Positions 34,852-43,124 are shown, counted from the first letter of the stretch. The stretch is DNA of 64,000 nt from Oleiagrimonas sp963817755 (GCA_963817755.1 CAWFPB010000003.1:868001-932000), one strand, 5' to 3'. A program made the numbers and translations. Notes: generated by a model from the sequence alone, not told the origin.

Positions 34852-34873
34852 GAAAATGAACCTGGCGTCGTTT
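34852..34873 (-). repeat. Lone copy of the island short repeat downstream of the STAND operon
   Basis: The minus-strand reading is AAACGACGCCAGGTTCATTTTC, matching the cluster copies at 12171 and 11402 in layout. It lies 120 bp past the STAND gene, about 23 kb from the main cluster. Confidence 0.65.
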
Positions 34874-34931
34874 CGGACACGCTTCTGACGCCCTCGCGAC
34901 CTGCTCAACCGGGATGCAAACTGCTGTCATG

Positions 34932-34962
34932 AAAAACCGGCGGTGCAGAAGGCACCGCCGGC
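34932..34962 (-). terminator. Rho-independent terminator of the secreted HExxE protein gene
   Basis: CCGGCGGTGC (34938-34947) pairs with GCACCGCCGG (34952-34961). Read on the minus strand it is followed by TTTTTC. It is 30 bp past the stop codon. Confidence 0.88.
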
Positions 34963-34991
34963 GAGTCTTTCGAACAGCAAGGTTCAGTCGA

Positions 34992-36014
34992 TCAGTAGCT
35001 CATCACGCAACCGCCCGCACCGCCGTTGAAGGCGTTGCTCCACAGCGACTGCACCGGGTAGGTGGTGCCGTTGATCGACACGTCCGCGGAGGCGCCCTGG
35101 CCCGAGGAAATCCACGCGCACTTGTCGCCGTTCTCCGAACCGTTGGCATCCAGCCAGCCGGTGCTGGGGAACTGGTCGGAGATGGTCTCGGCCAGCTCGT
35201 GGCCCTCGACGATGGTGATGCCGGCATTGGCGCCCAGGCCGTTGAAGTTGGCGCCGCAGCTCGAGCCCGCATCCGTGATGTACGGCAAGTTGGTGTAGGC
35301 CACGTTGCCGTACGAGGAGCTGGTGGAGCTGTGGTAGGCGCAGTACTGGCGACCGAAGCCCGACGAGTTGTGGCCGGTCGAGGTCAGGATCACGTACTGG
35401 GCGCTGGCATTGCTGCTGGCCGAGGTGTTGCCGAAGTACGCAGCCGCGCGCACCGCCTCGGCGGCGAGATCGGACTGCTTGGGCTTGTTCGGAGCTGCCG
35501 AACCGGTGTCGAACCACACGCCCTGGTACATGCCCGGCGGGTTCCCGGCTGCGGTACCCGAACCGTTGCAGAACTCGGTGCCGCTGGCCACGCCCTGGCA
35601 GTACTGGGTCACGCTGTTGAGCCAGGAGCTGCCGCCGACGTTGGAAAGGAACGACTCCAGCAACGGCACTTCGCCGCTCGGATCGTTGTTGTTCCACTGC
35701 GAACCCCACACGACCAGGTAGACCTTCGGCGCCGTTTCCACGCCGATGCCACCGGTACCGCCGTTGTAGAGCAGGTTGTTGGTGGTGCTGCCACCGCCGC
35801 CGGGCTTGCCATGGGCACCCTTGGCACGCTGGTTGGCACGCCACTGGCGCTGGGCCTGCACGGTCGGATAGACCACCGCCGGACGCTGCCCCTGCTCGAG
35901 CAGCTTCACGCCGCCCGGATTGCCGTCGTAGTTCATCGGCGGTTTTGCCGCGAAGACCGCGCCCGCGAACACGGTGGCGGAGAGCGCCACCAGAATTTTC
36001 CCCATGCTATTCAT
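34992..36014 (-). CDS. Secreted HExxE-motif protein, exordium/zincin-like
   Basis: A 340-residue exported protein from ATG 36014, behind a strong AGGAGGAGG site, with signal peptide ending VFA. The mature protein has KVYLVVWGSQWNNNDPSGEVPLLESFLSNVGGSSWLNSV near the start. In the C-terminal half comes EGHELAETISDQFP, followed by GWLDANGSENGDKCAWISS. The HELAE pattern followed by a downstream GDKCAW is shared with plant EXORDIUM-like and related bacterial secreted proteins and resembles a zinc site, but proteolysis is unproven. Six or more cysteines suggest disulphides. A Gly/Ser-rich linker lies at about 70-95. The gene is single, with a terminator. Confidence 0.75.
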   Translation of the reverse strand: MNSMGKILVALSATVFAGAVFAAKPPMNYDGNPGGVKLLEQGQRPAVVYPTVQAQRQWRANQRAKGAHGKPGGGGSTTNNLLYNGGTGGIGVETAPKVYLVVWGSQWNNNDPSGEVPLLESFLSNVGGSSWLNSVTQYCQGVASGTEFCNGSGTAAGNPPGMYQGVWFDTGSAAPNKPKQSDLAAEAVRAAAYFGNTSASSNASAQYVILTSTGHNSSGFGRQYCAYHSSTSSSYGNVAYTNLPYITDAGSSCGANFNGLGANAGITIVEGHELAETISDQFPSTGWLDANGSENGDKCAWISSGQGASADVSINGTTYPVQSLWSNAFNGGAGGCVMSY

Positions 36015-36689
36015 GTTGCCTCCTCCTGAAGAATGGTGGATCACATTGCGTGATCCGACGGGAGCCCTGGCCCGGAGCGCATGCCCCCGCATGTGCTCCC
36101 GCACCCCCGCAACCACCCTTTGGGGTATCCGCTCGACCCTTCAGGTCGCGAATCCGGTTCGCGAATGCGCGAACCCCCGGGCGGCGTGAAACAACACATT
36201 GCGGGTTCGCGCCGGCCGGACTCCTGACCCGGAACCATTTCCGGAGCCGACGCGAATCGGTGCGTGCCATTTCCGCCTGTACCGCCACGCCGGCCCCTCG
36301 ACCGGCACCCCCTGACGGACGCCACATGCAGTGCCGGAACCGGAGGTCTTGCGACTTCCGGCATGGATCGTACCCGGCATGTTCACCGTGCGCGCTACGG
36401 CTTTCATCAACCTTTCATAAATCTTTCATCACGCACGAAACACGTGATATTTGCCGAAAACATGCATTGGCGCGGCACGCAGCATCTCGTTGCCAGCCAA
36501 CACACCGCTGCCGACCCGGCTTGTTCCCTGCTCCTGCTCGCTCGCAAACAGCGGTCGGTGGCACGTCGTGACTTCCGTCCCTGATCCAAATCCGGAGCCG
36601 TGTCGTAAGTCACTCGATGGCGCACTTCGGTCAGTCCATATCCGGACCGTCAGGCGTCAGACATTGGAACCATCACAGGGGCATCTCGC
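36015..36689. other. Long intergenic region holding a Pho-box-like triple repeat
   Basis: 675 bp between two divergent genes with no credible gene. The left part (36015-36360) shows nothing clear. The right part carries the CTTTCAT repeats described separately, with lower GC from about 36400 to 36470. A 41-codon frame from ATG 36462 to 36584 lacks a ribosome site and any conserved character. Confidence 0.6.
36401..36429 (+). promoter_or_regulatory. Pho-box-like triple direct repeat (PhoB site candidate)
   Basis: CTTTCAT occurs at 36401, 36412 and 36423, exactly 11 bp apart. The last two form CTTTCATAAATCTTTCAT. The PhoB consensus is two 7-bp CTGTCAT repeats separated by 4 AT-rich bases, one helical turn apart, so the match in spacing and sequence is close. 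Orientation points right, towards the BLUF gene 260 bp away. No good -10 box lies at the usual 10-11 bp beyond the repeat; GATATT at 36446 is 16 bp away. Confidence 0.6.
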
Positions 36690-37241
36690 ATGGCAGAACT
36701 GCAACAACTGGTCTACATCAGCCGCGCCGCTTTCGCATCCAGCCGGGAAGGCCTGGGCGTGGAACCGGAGGTCGGGCGCATCCTGGTCCAGTCGCGACTG
36801 AACAATCCGCGTCGCGGCCTGGTCGGGGCGCTCTATTACGGAGACGGCTGCTTCTTTCAGTGCCTGGAGGGATCGTCCGAGGCCATCGACACCCTCTACA
36901 GCACGCTGCTGTCCGACCCTCGTCACCGCGACCTGAAAGTCGTGCATCGGCGCAGCATCGGCGCGACCTCGTTCACGGACTGGGCGATGAAATACGTGCC
37001 CGGGGCCCACGATGTACGCACCCTGCTGAAGAAGCACGGGATGTCCCGGTTCGACCCCTATCGCTTCGAACAGGAGGCCATCCGCGACATGGTCCGCCTG
37101 CTCCACCGCGGTGAGGTAGGGGCACCTTCAAAGGCGCCGGCCGCCACCGCTTCGCCTGCATGGGCACGAAACCGGATCCTCGCGGTCATGGGCACCGCAG
37201 TCGCTGTGGTGGCCGTGATCGCCTACCTGCTGCTGCATTGA
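36690..37241 (+). CDS. BLUF-domain blue-light photoreceptor with C-terminal membrane anchor
   Basis: A 183-residue protein. The BLUF domain (about 5-100) binds FAD non-covalently. Conserved photocycle residues are Tyr9 (LVYISRA), Asn39, Gln57 (GCFFQCLEG) and Trp98 (FTDWAMKY). Blue light rearranges the Tyr-Gln-flavin hydrogen bonds and alters a partner. After a helical cap (about 105-145) and a Pro/Ala linker, residues about 160-183 form one membrane helix at the extreme C-terminus, an uncommon addition to short BLUF proteins. No output enzyme domain is fused. ATG 36690 follows GGGGCATCTCGC, a poor ribosome site. Confidence 0.9.
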   Translation: MAELQQLVYISRAAFASSREGLGVEPEVGRILVQSRLNNPRRGLVGALYYGDGCFFQCLEGSSEAIDTLYSTLLSDPRHRDLKVVHRRSIGATSFTDWAMKYVPGAHDVRTLLKKHGMSRFDPYRFEQEAIRDMVRLLHRGEVGAPSKAPAATASPAWARNRILAVMGTAVAVVAVIAYLLLH

Positions 37242-37411
37242 CCGTGCAGACCATGCGTGATGTCGACCGCCCAGGTGGGTAGTGCGCAGCCGGGCCTGTA
37301 GCAGGCCCTGCAGGGGGCTGGATGCGTCCATGAGCGATCAAGCCGGAAGCCTGCCCAAGGTGCATCGTCCCGTCGCGCGCGCGCCGGGTTGAACGGGCAT
37401 GGCCCCGGAAT

Positions 37412-38698
37412 TTACCCGTCCAGGGCCCTGGCCAGTCGCGCGCCCATCGTGGCCGGTTCACAGTGTCCAAGCCTCACTCGACTGGCACCATGCCATTCGG
37501 CGCACTGACGCAGCGCTCTTGCCACGGCGCGGACGCAGGCGTCTGATGGCGCCGCCGGTGATTCCATGTAGATCCCCCGAGCCTCGAATACCTGTTCGCG
37601 GCGATGCACCTTGGCATCGATGCGTCCAACCAGCCGCCCGCGGCTGAGCAACGGAAGCACGTAGTAGCCATAGCGACGCTTGCGCGCGGGTGTGTAGCAC
37701 TCCAGCGCATAGTCGAAACCGAACAGCTCGCGGGCACGATCGCGATCCCAGACCACGGGGTCAAACGGCGAAAGTAGCGTGACATGGGTTGCGCGCAACC
37801 TGCCTGCCGCCACACGGCGCGCAAGTCCGGCATGGTCACGGTGCACCCAGGCCGGACCGTCCCTGCCCTGGATCGCAGTGCACAGCAGATCCCCGCGTGC
37901 GGCCAGGCTCTCCAGCAGTGCCGCGTCGACCGGACCTTGCCGATGGTAGTCGCCGATCCATGCGCTCCGTGCCACACCCAGCGCACGCACGGCGTCGAGA
38001 ACGAATCGCTCGCGCACCTGCGCCTGATCCGGCGCGAAGTCCGGCTCCGTGCCGATGGCTGCAGGCATGCGTGCCTGCACACGCTCGCTGAGATCGTACA
38101 CGCGCTGGAATCGCTGCCGCCTCGCCACCATCAGTTCGCCGTGGGCAAACAGCGCCTCCAGGCCGGACTTCTCCGCGCTCCAGGTCCACCAGCCCGATGC
38201 CTTCGGCCGATCGCCGGTCAACTCGTTCGCCGTGACCGGTCCGCGCATACGTACCTGTTCCAGCAGCGAACGCAGAAGTGCCGGCTGTTCCCGGTGCATG
38301 CGATGTGCATGACGATGCGCCCAGTGTCGACCCCGCAGGCCACGTGCTGCCCGATGCCACGGATGGTCGGCGGATGGGACGAAACAGGCTTCGTGGGCCC
38401 AGCACTCGGCGATGAGCCCGGCCTCCAGTGCCTCATCCAGCCAGGACTGCCGAAATGCACCCAGACGCGAGAACAGCACCATGTAGGGACTGCGCGCGAC
38501 CACGTGGATGGAGTCGATCTGCAGCATGCGCATGCGCGCGATGGCCTCGACGACATCGTCCGGACGTGCGCGACGGCTCGGCGGATGCAACAGGCCTTGC
38601 GCGGCCAGATGCAGCGTGCGCGCCTGGGACAGGGTGAGCGTGGGCAGTGACGGCGTCGATCGGTCCATGTCCGGCATGTTCGGGGAAACGTCGGGCAT
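37412..38698 (-). CDS. YcaQ-family winged-helix DNA glycosylase
   Basis: A 428-residue protein of the HTH_42/YcaQ family, whose studied members are DNA glycosylases that unhook interstrand crosslinks and remove bulky alkylated bases. The diagnostic QxD catalytic motif is in MLQIDSIHVVARSPYMVLFSRLG. Other family blocks are CWAHEACFVP, GWWTWSAEKSGLEALFAHGELMVARR, and the C-terminal LSPFDPVVWDRDRARELFGFDYALECYTPARKRRYGYYVLP. ATG 38698 was chosen, but ATG 38668 is also possible because neither has a clear ribosome site. It is divergent from cdh, with a 14-bp palindrome between. Confidence 0.9.
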   Translation of the reverse strand: MPDVSPNMPDMDRSTPSLPTLTLSQARTLHLAAQGLLHPPSRRARPDDVVEAIARMRMLQIDSIHVVARSPYMVLFSRLGAFRQSWLDEALEAGLIAECWAHEACFVPSADHPWHRAARGLRGRHWAHRHAHRMHREQPALLRSLLEQVRMRGPVTANELTGDRPKASGWWTWSAEKSGLEALFAHGELMVARRQRFQRVYDLSERVQARMPAAIGTEPDFAPDQAQVRERFVLDAVRALGVARSAWIGDYHRQGPVDAALLESLAARGDLLCTAIQGRDGPAWVHRDHAGLARRVAAGRLRATHVTLLSPFDPVVWDRDRARELFGFDYALECYTPARKRRYGYYVLPLLSRGRLVGRIDAKVHRREQVFEARGIYMESPAAPSDACVRAVARALRQCAEWHGASRVRLGHCEPATMGARLARALDG

Positions 38699-38746
38699 CG
38701 TCACGCGGCAGAGCCTGCAGCACAAGCGCGGAGCTTTCGGCGGGGA

Positions 38747-38760
38747 ATGTCACGTGACAT
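38747..38760. promoter_or_regulatory. 14-bp palindrome between divergent ycaQ-like and cdh genes
   Basis: ATGTCACGTGACAT is a perfect 14-bp palindrome in a 148-bp divergent promoter region, 49 bp from the ycaQ-like start and 87 bp from cdh. It is a candidate operator for a dimeric regulator. The regulator is not identifiable. Confidence 0.45.
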
Positions 38761-38846
38761 CTGCCGGGTGGTCACATCAGCTGTTCCTGTACCGCAACGT
38801 CTGGCGATGACTTCGCGGATCGGCAAAGTTCGGTCAGAATGCACTC

Positions 38847-39680
38847 ATGATCGCGAACGTATTCCGCCTGCACCGGGGCTTGCCGGTCCTGTGCGCATCC
38901 ACCCTGTTCCTCCTGTTTTCCAGCGCCGCGGGCGCAGCCCGTGCGCAACCGTGGCGCACGCATCACGAGAACCCCGACGTGCTGTGGCATTTCGTGCACG
39001 ACCAATGCGCGCCGAAAGCGGCTCGCGGGGTCTATCCGCCCACGCCGTGCGTGGAAGTGGACCATGCACGCGACCCGTCACGCGGCTACGTGGTGTTCAA
39101 GGATCGCGACGGGCGCTACCAGTACCTGGTCCTGCCATTGGCGCAGACCCGCGGTATCGAGAGTCCTCGCCTCCTCTCGGCCGATGCCCCGAACTACCTC
39201 GCCGACGCCTGGACCGCGCGCATGTACGTGGAGGCGGCGTTGCACCGCCACGTGCCACGCGATGTCATCGGAATGGTGGTGAACTCGGCCCACGGCCGTA
39301 CCCAGAACCAGCTGCACATCCATGTCGACTGCATCCGGCCGGACGTCCACGCCACGCTGCAAAGAGACATGTCCGAGATCGGTACCCACTGGCATGAACT
39401 TCCCGACCGATTGCCTTCGGTGCACGGCCACCGCTACGAGGCCCGCTGGCTGGCCGGTGCGAACCCGACCGCCAATCCGTTCCGGCTACTTGCCGCTGGA
39501 CTGCCGCCGGGCGACCGCATGGGCATGCACAGCCTGGTGGTCATCGGCGCCTACGACAGCCTCGGCCGACCCGGTTTCATCCTGCTGAGCACACGCGTAA
39601 AGGCCGCCACCGGAAACGACGGCAACAGCGATGCCCTGCACGACCGCACCTGTGCGCTGGCCAGGATGCCCGGCTCCTGA
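38847..39680 (+). CDS. cdh: CDP-diacylglycerol pyrophosphatase
   Basis: Hydrolyses CDP-diacylglycerol to CMP and phosphatidate at the inner membrane. The 277-residue protein has an N-terminal signal/anchor (about 13-33). The Cdh features DVLWHFVHDQCAPKA, the CVEVDHARDPSRGYVVFKD strand pair and the HIT-like nucleotide site NQLHIHVDC are present. The HxHxD replaces HxHxH. The C-terminal MGMHSLVVIGAY closes the fold. The stop overlaps the start of a photolyase-related pseudogene by a few bases. Confidence 0.92.
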   Translation: MIANVFRLHRGLPVLCASTLFLLFSSAAGAARAQPWRTHHENPDVLWHFVHDQCAPKAARGVYPPTPCVEVDHARDPSRGYVVFKDRDGRYQYLVLPLAQTRGIESPRLLSADAPNYLADAWTARMYVEAALHRHVPRDVIGMVVNSAHGRTQNQLHIHVDCIRPDVHATLQRDMSEIGTHWHELPDRLPSVHGHRYEARWLAGANPTANPFRLLAAGLPPGDRMGMHSLVVIGAYDSLGRPGFILLSTRVKAATGNDGNSDALHDRTCALARMPGS

Positions 39681-39874
39681 TCCCCGGCGACCAGCTGGGC
39701 CCCGACGCGGCGGCCTTGGCGGATATCGATCCGTCCGCGGATGCCGTCTGGATGTCCGAACCGGGCGCCGGTGCCAAGCACGTGTGGAGCCACAAGGCGC
39801 GGATCGTGCTGTTCATCGCCACCATGCGGCATGCGCACTAGGTACTGCGTGCACGCGGCATCCGGGTGCACTGA
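39674..39874 (+). pseudogene. Fragment of a cryptochrome/photolyase-related gene (COG3046-like)
   Basis: From about 39674 the frame reads LLIPGDQLGPDAAALADIDP, VWMSEPGAGAKHVWSHKAR and IVLFIATMRH. This is the N-terminal Rossmann part of photolyase-related (PhrB-like, COG3046) proteins, in which LxxGDQL...W.HK.R...F..AMRH is conserved. It is broken by TAG at 39839, followed in the same frame by VLRARGIRVH, the expected continuation, and TGA at 39872. The remaining 450 or so residues of the family are missing. No usable start codon exists. A decayed relic wedged between cdh and the amidohydrolase. Confidence 0.75.
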
Positions 39875-39902
39875 CGCGAACCGCGCGAAAGCTGAAACCG
39901 CT

Positions 39903-41219
39903 TCAGGGCCGCTTGTAGAGCACCCCGCCCTTCATGACCAGCGTCACATCCCGTATGACGGTGATGTCCTTGGTCGGATCGCCGCGCACGGCGATGATGT
40001 CGGCATCCAGGCCTTCGCGTAGCTGGCCGAAGCGGTTCTGCTGGCCGAGGATCTTCGCGTCCACCGCCGTGGCCGCCAGAAGCGCCTGGGCCGGCGTCAT
40101 GCCGTCCTTCACCATCCAGTCCAGTTCACGCCAGTTCTCGCCATGCGTGAACACGCCCACGTCGCTGCCGTTGCCGATGGTCACGCCAGCGTCGAGCGCC
40201 AGGCGAAACGCCTTCGCCGATTGCTGCATGGACTCGACCGGCGGCTGGCCGGGTTTCCAGCCACGAAAATACTGCGCATAGGCGGCGCTGGCGGCGAGCG
40301 TGGGCAGGTAGGCCACGCCCTGTTTCTTCATCAGTGCGAACACTTCGGCGGTGCCGCCGTAGCCGTGCTCGATGGTGTCCACGCCAGCGATGATCGCGCG
40401 GCGCATGCCCTCGGCCGTGGTGGCGTGCGCCGAGACCGGCCGTCCCAGCGAATGCGCGGTCTCGACCGCGGCCTTCAGTTCGGCCTCGCTCAGGGTCGGC
40501 ACCGCGCCGGGGCTCTTGCCGCAGCGGTAGTCGGCGTAGACCTTGACCCAGTCCGCGCCGTGCCCGACCTGCTCGCGCACCGCATCGATCATCGGGTCCA
40601 CGCCGCTGACGCCCAGCGCGCCCTGCGGCAGGTCCATGTCATCGCGGAAGCCGGACGGTCCCGGTCCGTAGCAATGCGCGGCCACCGTGGCGCGCGTGGC
40701 CACGAACAGGTGCGGGCCGGGAATGGTGCCGTCCTCGATGGCGCGCTGCACCGACACGTCGGCATACCCGGCGCCCTCCGTGCCCAGGTCGCGCAGGGCC
40801 GTGAATCCGGCCATCAGCGTGGCGCGCACGTGATTGACCGCCTCGATGGTGCGGTACGGGATCGGCTCCTTCAGCACCTGGTCGTTCCACAACGTCTCGT
40901 TGTAGGGATGCAGCAGGATGTGCGAATGCGCGTCGATCAGGCCGGGCAACACGGTCATGCCCGGCAGTGCGATGCGCTCGGTCCCGTCCGGCACCGCGAC
41001 CTTGCCGGCCGGCCCCACCGCGGCAATCGTCGCCCCGTGGACCAGCACCACCCAGCCGGCGTGCGCCTGTTCCGAGCGGGCGTCGAAGACGCGCTCGGGT
41101 TCCAGCAGCCGGAAGCCCGGGTCCCCGTCGGCGGCGCCCGCCGCCCCCATCCCCGGAAAGGCCGACGCGGCCATCATCAACCCGGCCAGCAGGCCCCCGT
41201 GGAAACGATAGCGACGCAT
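39903..41219 (-). CDS. Secreted amidohydrolase-family protein
   Basis: A 438-residue metal-dependent hydrolase from ATG 41219 (GGGGAGG upstream) with a signal peptide (about 1-28). The first metal site is GLIDAHSHILL, further ligands are in VSAHATTAEG and IEHGYGG, and the catalytic Asp is in GNGSDVGVFTHG. The lysine of DWVKVYADY is positioned for carboxylation. This set fits the Xaa-Pro dipeptidase/imidazolonepropionase-like branch of periplasmic amidohydrolases. The substrate is probably a dipeptide or cyclic amide. Divergent from the beta-hydroxyacid dehydrogenase gene. Confidence 0.87.
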   Translation of the reverse strand: MRRYRFHGGLLAGLMMAASAFPGMGAAGAADGDPGFRLLEPERVFDARSEQAHAGWVVLVHGATIAAVGPAGKVAVPDGTERIALPGMTVLPGLIDAHSHILLHPYNETLWNDQVLKEPIPYRTIEAVNHVRATLMAGFTALRDLGTEGAGYADVSVQRAIEDGTIPGPHLFVATRATVAAHCYGPGPSGFRDDMDLPQGALGVSGVDPMIDAVREQVGHGADWVKVYADYRCGKSPGAVPTLSEAELKAAVETAHSLGRPVSAHATTAEGMRRAIIAGVDTIEHGYGGTAEVFALMKKQGVAYLPTLAASAAYAQYFRGWKPGQPPVESMQQSAKAFRLALDAGVTIGNGSDVGVFTHGENWRELDWMVKDGMTPAQALLAATAVDAKILGQQNRFGQLREGLDADIIAVRGDPTKDITVIRDVTLVMKGGVLYKRP

Positions 41220-41371
41220 GCGGCACCTCCCCATCGACGTGGTTTGTGTCCACTCTGCCGCAATTTCGAATCCGCACCAAGCCTTCCCCGCGCGTCCCGG
41301 CTTCACCTGCGATTGGGGGCCGGCATGAAACAATGATGCGGATTCATCCACCGCAGCAACGGGAGATCGAC

Positions 41372-42253
41372 ATGCAAGTGGGATTCATCGGCCTGGGCGC
41401 CATGGGCAAGGGCATGGCGGCCAACCTGCTCGACGCCGGCCACGACGTCACCGTCTGGAACCGCTCGCCGGAGCCGCGCGAGGCACTGCGCGAACGCGGC
41501 GCGAAGGTGGCCGACAGCGCGGCCGAGGCCGCCGCCTGCGGCGTGGTCATGAGCATGCTGTCCGACGATGCCGCGGTGCGCGCGGTGATCCTCGACGGCG
41601 GCGTGCTCGATGCGCTGCCCGAGGGCGGCGTGCACCTGAACCACGCCACTATATCGGTGCGCCTGGCGCGCGAGCTGGCCGACCTGCACCGCGAACGCGG
41701 CGTGCACTACCTGGCCGCGCCGGTGTTCGGGCGTCCGGACATGGCCGCGGCCGGCAAGCTCAATGTGGTCTGCGCCGGCGACGGCGACGCCATCGAGCGC
41801 GTGCAACCGCTGCTGGATGCGGTCAGCGGACGCACCTGGCCCCTGGGCACCGATCCGGTGCGCGCCAGCGTGGCCAAGATTGCCGGCAACTTCATGCTGG
41901 CTTCGGCCATCGAGAGCATGGCCGAGGCCTGCGCCCTGGGCCGTGCCCACGGGATCGAGGCCGCCGATTTCCTGGCCATCATGACCCAGACCCTGTTCGC
42001 CGCACCGGCCTACCAGGGCTACGGCAAGCTGATCGCCGAATCGACCTACGAGCCGGCCGGGTTCCCCGCGCGCCTGGGCTTCAAGGACGTGGGCCTGGCG
42101 CTGGAAGCCGGCGACGACGCGCGCGTGCCCCTGCCCTTCGCAGGCGTGGTGCGCGAGGCGCTGCTGGAAGCGCTGGCCGACGGCGGCGGCGACAAGGACT
42201 GGGCCTCGCTGGCCGAGATCGCCGCCGGCCGCGCGCACCTGGACCAGCGCTAG
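41372..42253 (+). CDS. NAD(P)-dependent beta-hydroxyacid dehydrogenase
   Basis: A 293-residue enzyme of the 3-hydroxyisobutyrate dehydrogenase/glyoxylate reductase/imine reductase family. The Rossmann motif FIGLGAMGKGMAANLL (GxGxMG) is at residues 5-20. The substrate-binding region with LAAPVFGRPDMAAAGKL is followed by the catalytic lysine in VAKIAGNFM, and the C-terminal all-helical domain is complete. The usual substrate motif DAPVSGG is replaced by AAPVFGR, which is the pattern of many imine-reductase/gamma-hydroxybutyrate dehydrogenase-like members. ATG 41372 follows GGGAGA. Confidence 0.88.
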   Translation: MQVGFIGLGAMGKGMAANLLDAGHDVTVWNRSPEPREALRERGAKVADSAAEAAACGVVMSMLSDDAAVRAVILDGGVLDALPEGGVHLNHATISVRLARELADLHRERGVHYLAAPVFGRPDMAAAGKLNVVCAGDGDAIERVQPLLDAVSGRTWPLGTDPVRASVAKIAGNFMLASAIESMAEACALGRAHGIEAADFLAIMTQTLFAAPAYQGYGKLIAESTYEPAGFPARLGFKDVGLALEAGDDARVPLPFAGVVREALLEALADGGGDKDWASLAEIAAGRAHLDQR

Positions 42254-42319
42254 GCGCCCGGCCGGGGCCGAGCGAAGGATCTCGGCAAGGCGCAAGCATG
42301 CCGCGAAAACCGGGTCTTG

Positions 42320-42480
42320 CCGCGTTGCCGGATCGCGCCTTCCGGCGCTCCTACAGTGAACCCGTAAGCCTTCCTACCCTTTGTAGGAGCGTCGGAAGGC
42401 GCGATGGCGCACGATGAGGGCTGGCCGCGAAAACCGGAACTGGCCGCGTTGCCGTTCGCGCCTTCCGGCGCTCCTACAAG
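42320..42480. repeat. Three-copy GTAGGAGCG palindromic repeat array
   Basis: Copies lie in alternating orientation: minus at 42334-42355 (CGCGCCTTCCGGCGCTCCTA), plus at 42380-42403 (TTGTAGGAGCGTCGGAAGG), minus at 42457-42479. The spacers share GGCCGCGTTGCCG. This is the same element as at 4239-4366, and the gap 42254-42504 contains nothing else. Confidence 0.85.
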
Positions 42481-42504
42481 AAAACCGGGTCCTGACGGGA
42501 GCCG

Positions 42505-43044
42505 TCAGGTTTGGTTCGAAGCCACCTGGCTCGCCTGGTAGCGGCGGTGATGGACCAGCAGGCCGGCGTAGTAGCTCAGGTAGTAGCCCATCAGCAGACC
42601 GACCACCAACAGGGTCAACGGATGGTAGACGATGCCGCCCGGCCCGGCCCCGGGATGCGCCGTCGCCCTCTCGATCTCGGGCATCTCGACCAGGAACCGG
42701 TAGGCCAGCCGGCCCAGCAGCAGGGCCGTCAGCAGGGCGCCGATCCAGACGTTGGGCACGTAGCAGTCGCCCTTGTCGGGATCGGTCTCGAACCGGGTCA
42801 ACTTCAGCCCGAGCAGGCCCAGCGCCACGCCGCCGGCAGCGCCGCCCAACAGGCCCTCGGCCAGCTGCATGTCCTGCAGGCCGGTCAGGGACAGCAACAC
42901 GATCACGACCGCAAGCATGACCACGCGCAGCATCATGGCCTTGCGCCGGATGCGCTGGCGTCCGAACTGGCGCCGGATACGGCGAAACAGGACCAGTGCC
43001 ACCACGGCGGCCATGATGACGTAGGTCGAGTATGGCGAGTGCAT
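42505..43044 (-). CDS. Integral membrane protein, CcdC/DUF1453-like
   Basis: A 179-residue protein with five or so membrane segments (about 5-20, 38-55, 65-85, 103-120, 145-165). It begins MHSPYSTYVIMAAVVALVLFRRIRRQFG, with RRIRR after the first helix, as in DUF1453/CcdC-type proteins, which are otherwise of unknown function. A hydrophilic loop (FETDPDKGDCYVPN) lies in the middle. The assignment to DUF1453 is from overall pattern. It follows the VOC-cupin gene on the same strand after 80 bp. Confidence 0.65.
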   Translation of the reverse strand: MHSPYSTYVIMAAVVALVLFRRIRRQFGRQRIRRKAMMLRVVMLAVVIVLLSLTGLQDMQLAEGLLGGAAGGVALGLLGLKLTRFETDPDKGDCYVPNVWIGALLTALLLGRLAYRFLVEMPEIERATAHPGAGPGGIVYHPLTLLVVGLLMGYYLSYYAGLLVHHRRYQASQVASNQT

Positions 43045-43124
43045 GCCCGGATCCTTCTGGCTGGAAAACCCCTGGCAGAATACCCGAGTTCGTTGCGCGG
43101 ACACGAACCGATCGGGCCGACCGG

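Noticed and set aside
36462..36584. 41-codon small gene after the Pho-box-like repeat
   Set aside because: No ribosome site and no conserved character. The composition is like the non-coding surroundings.
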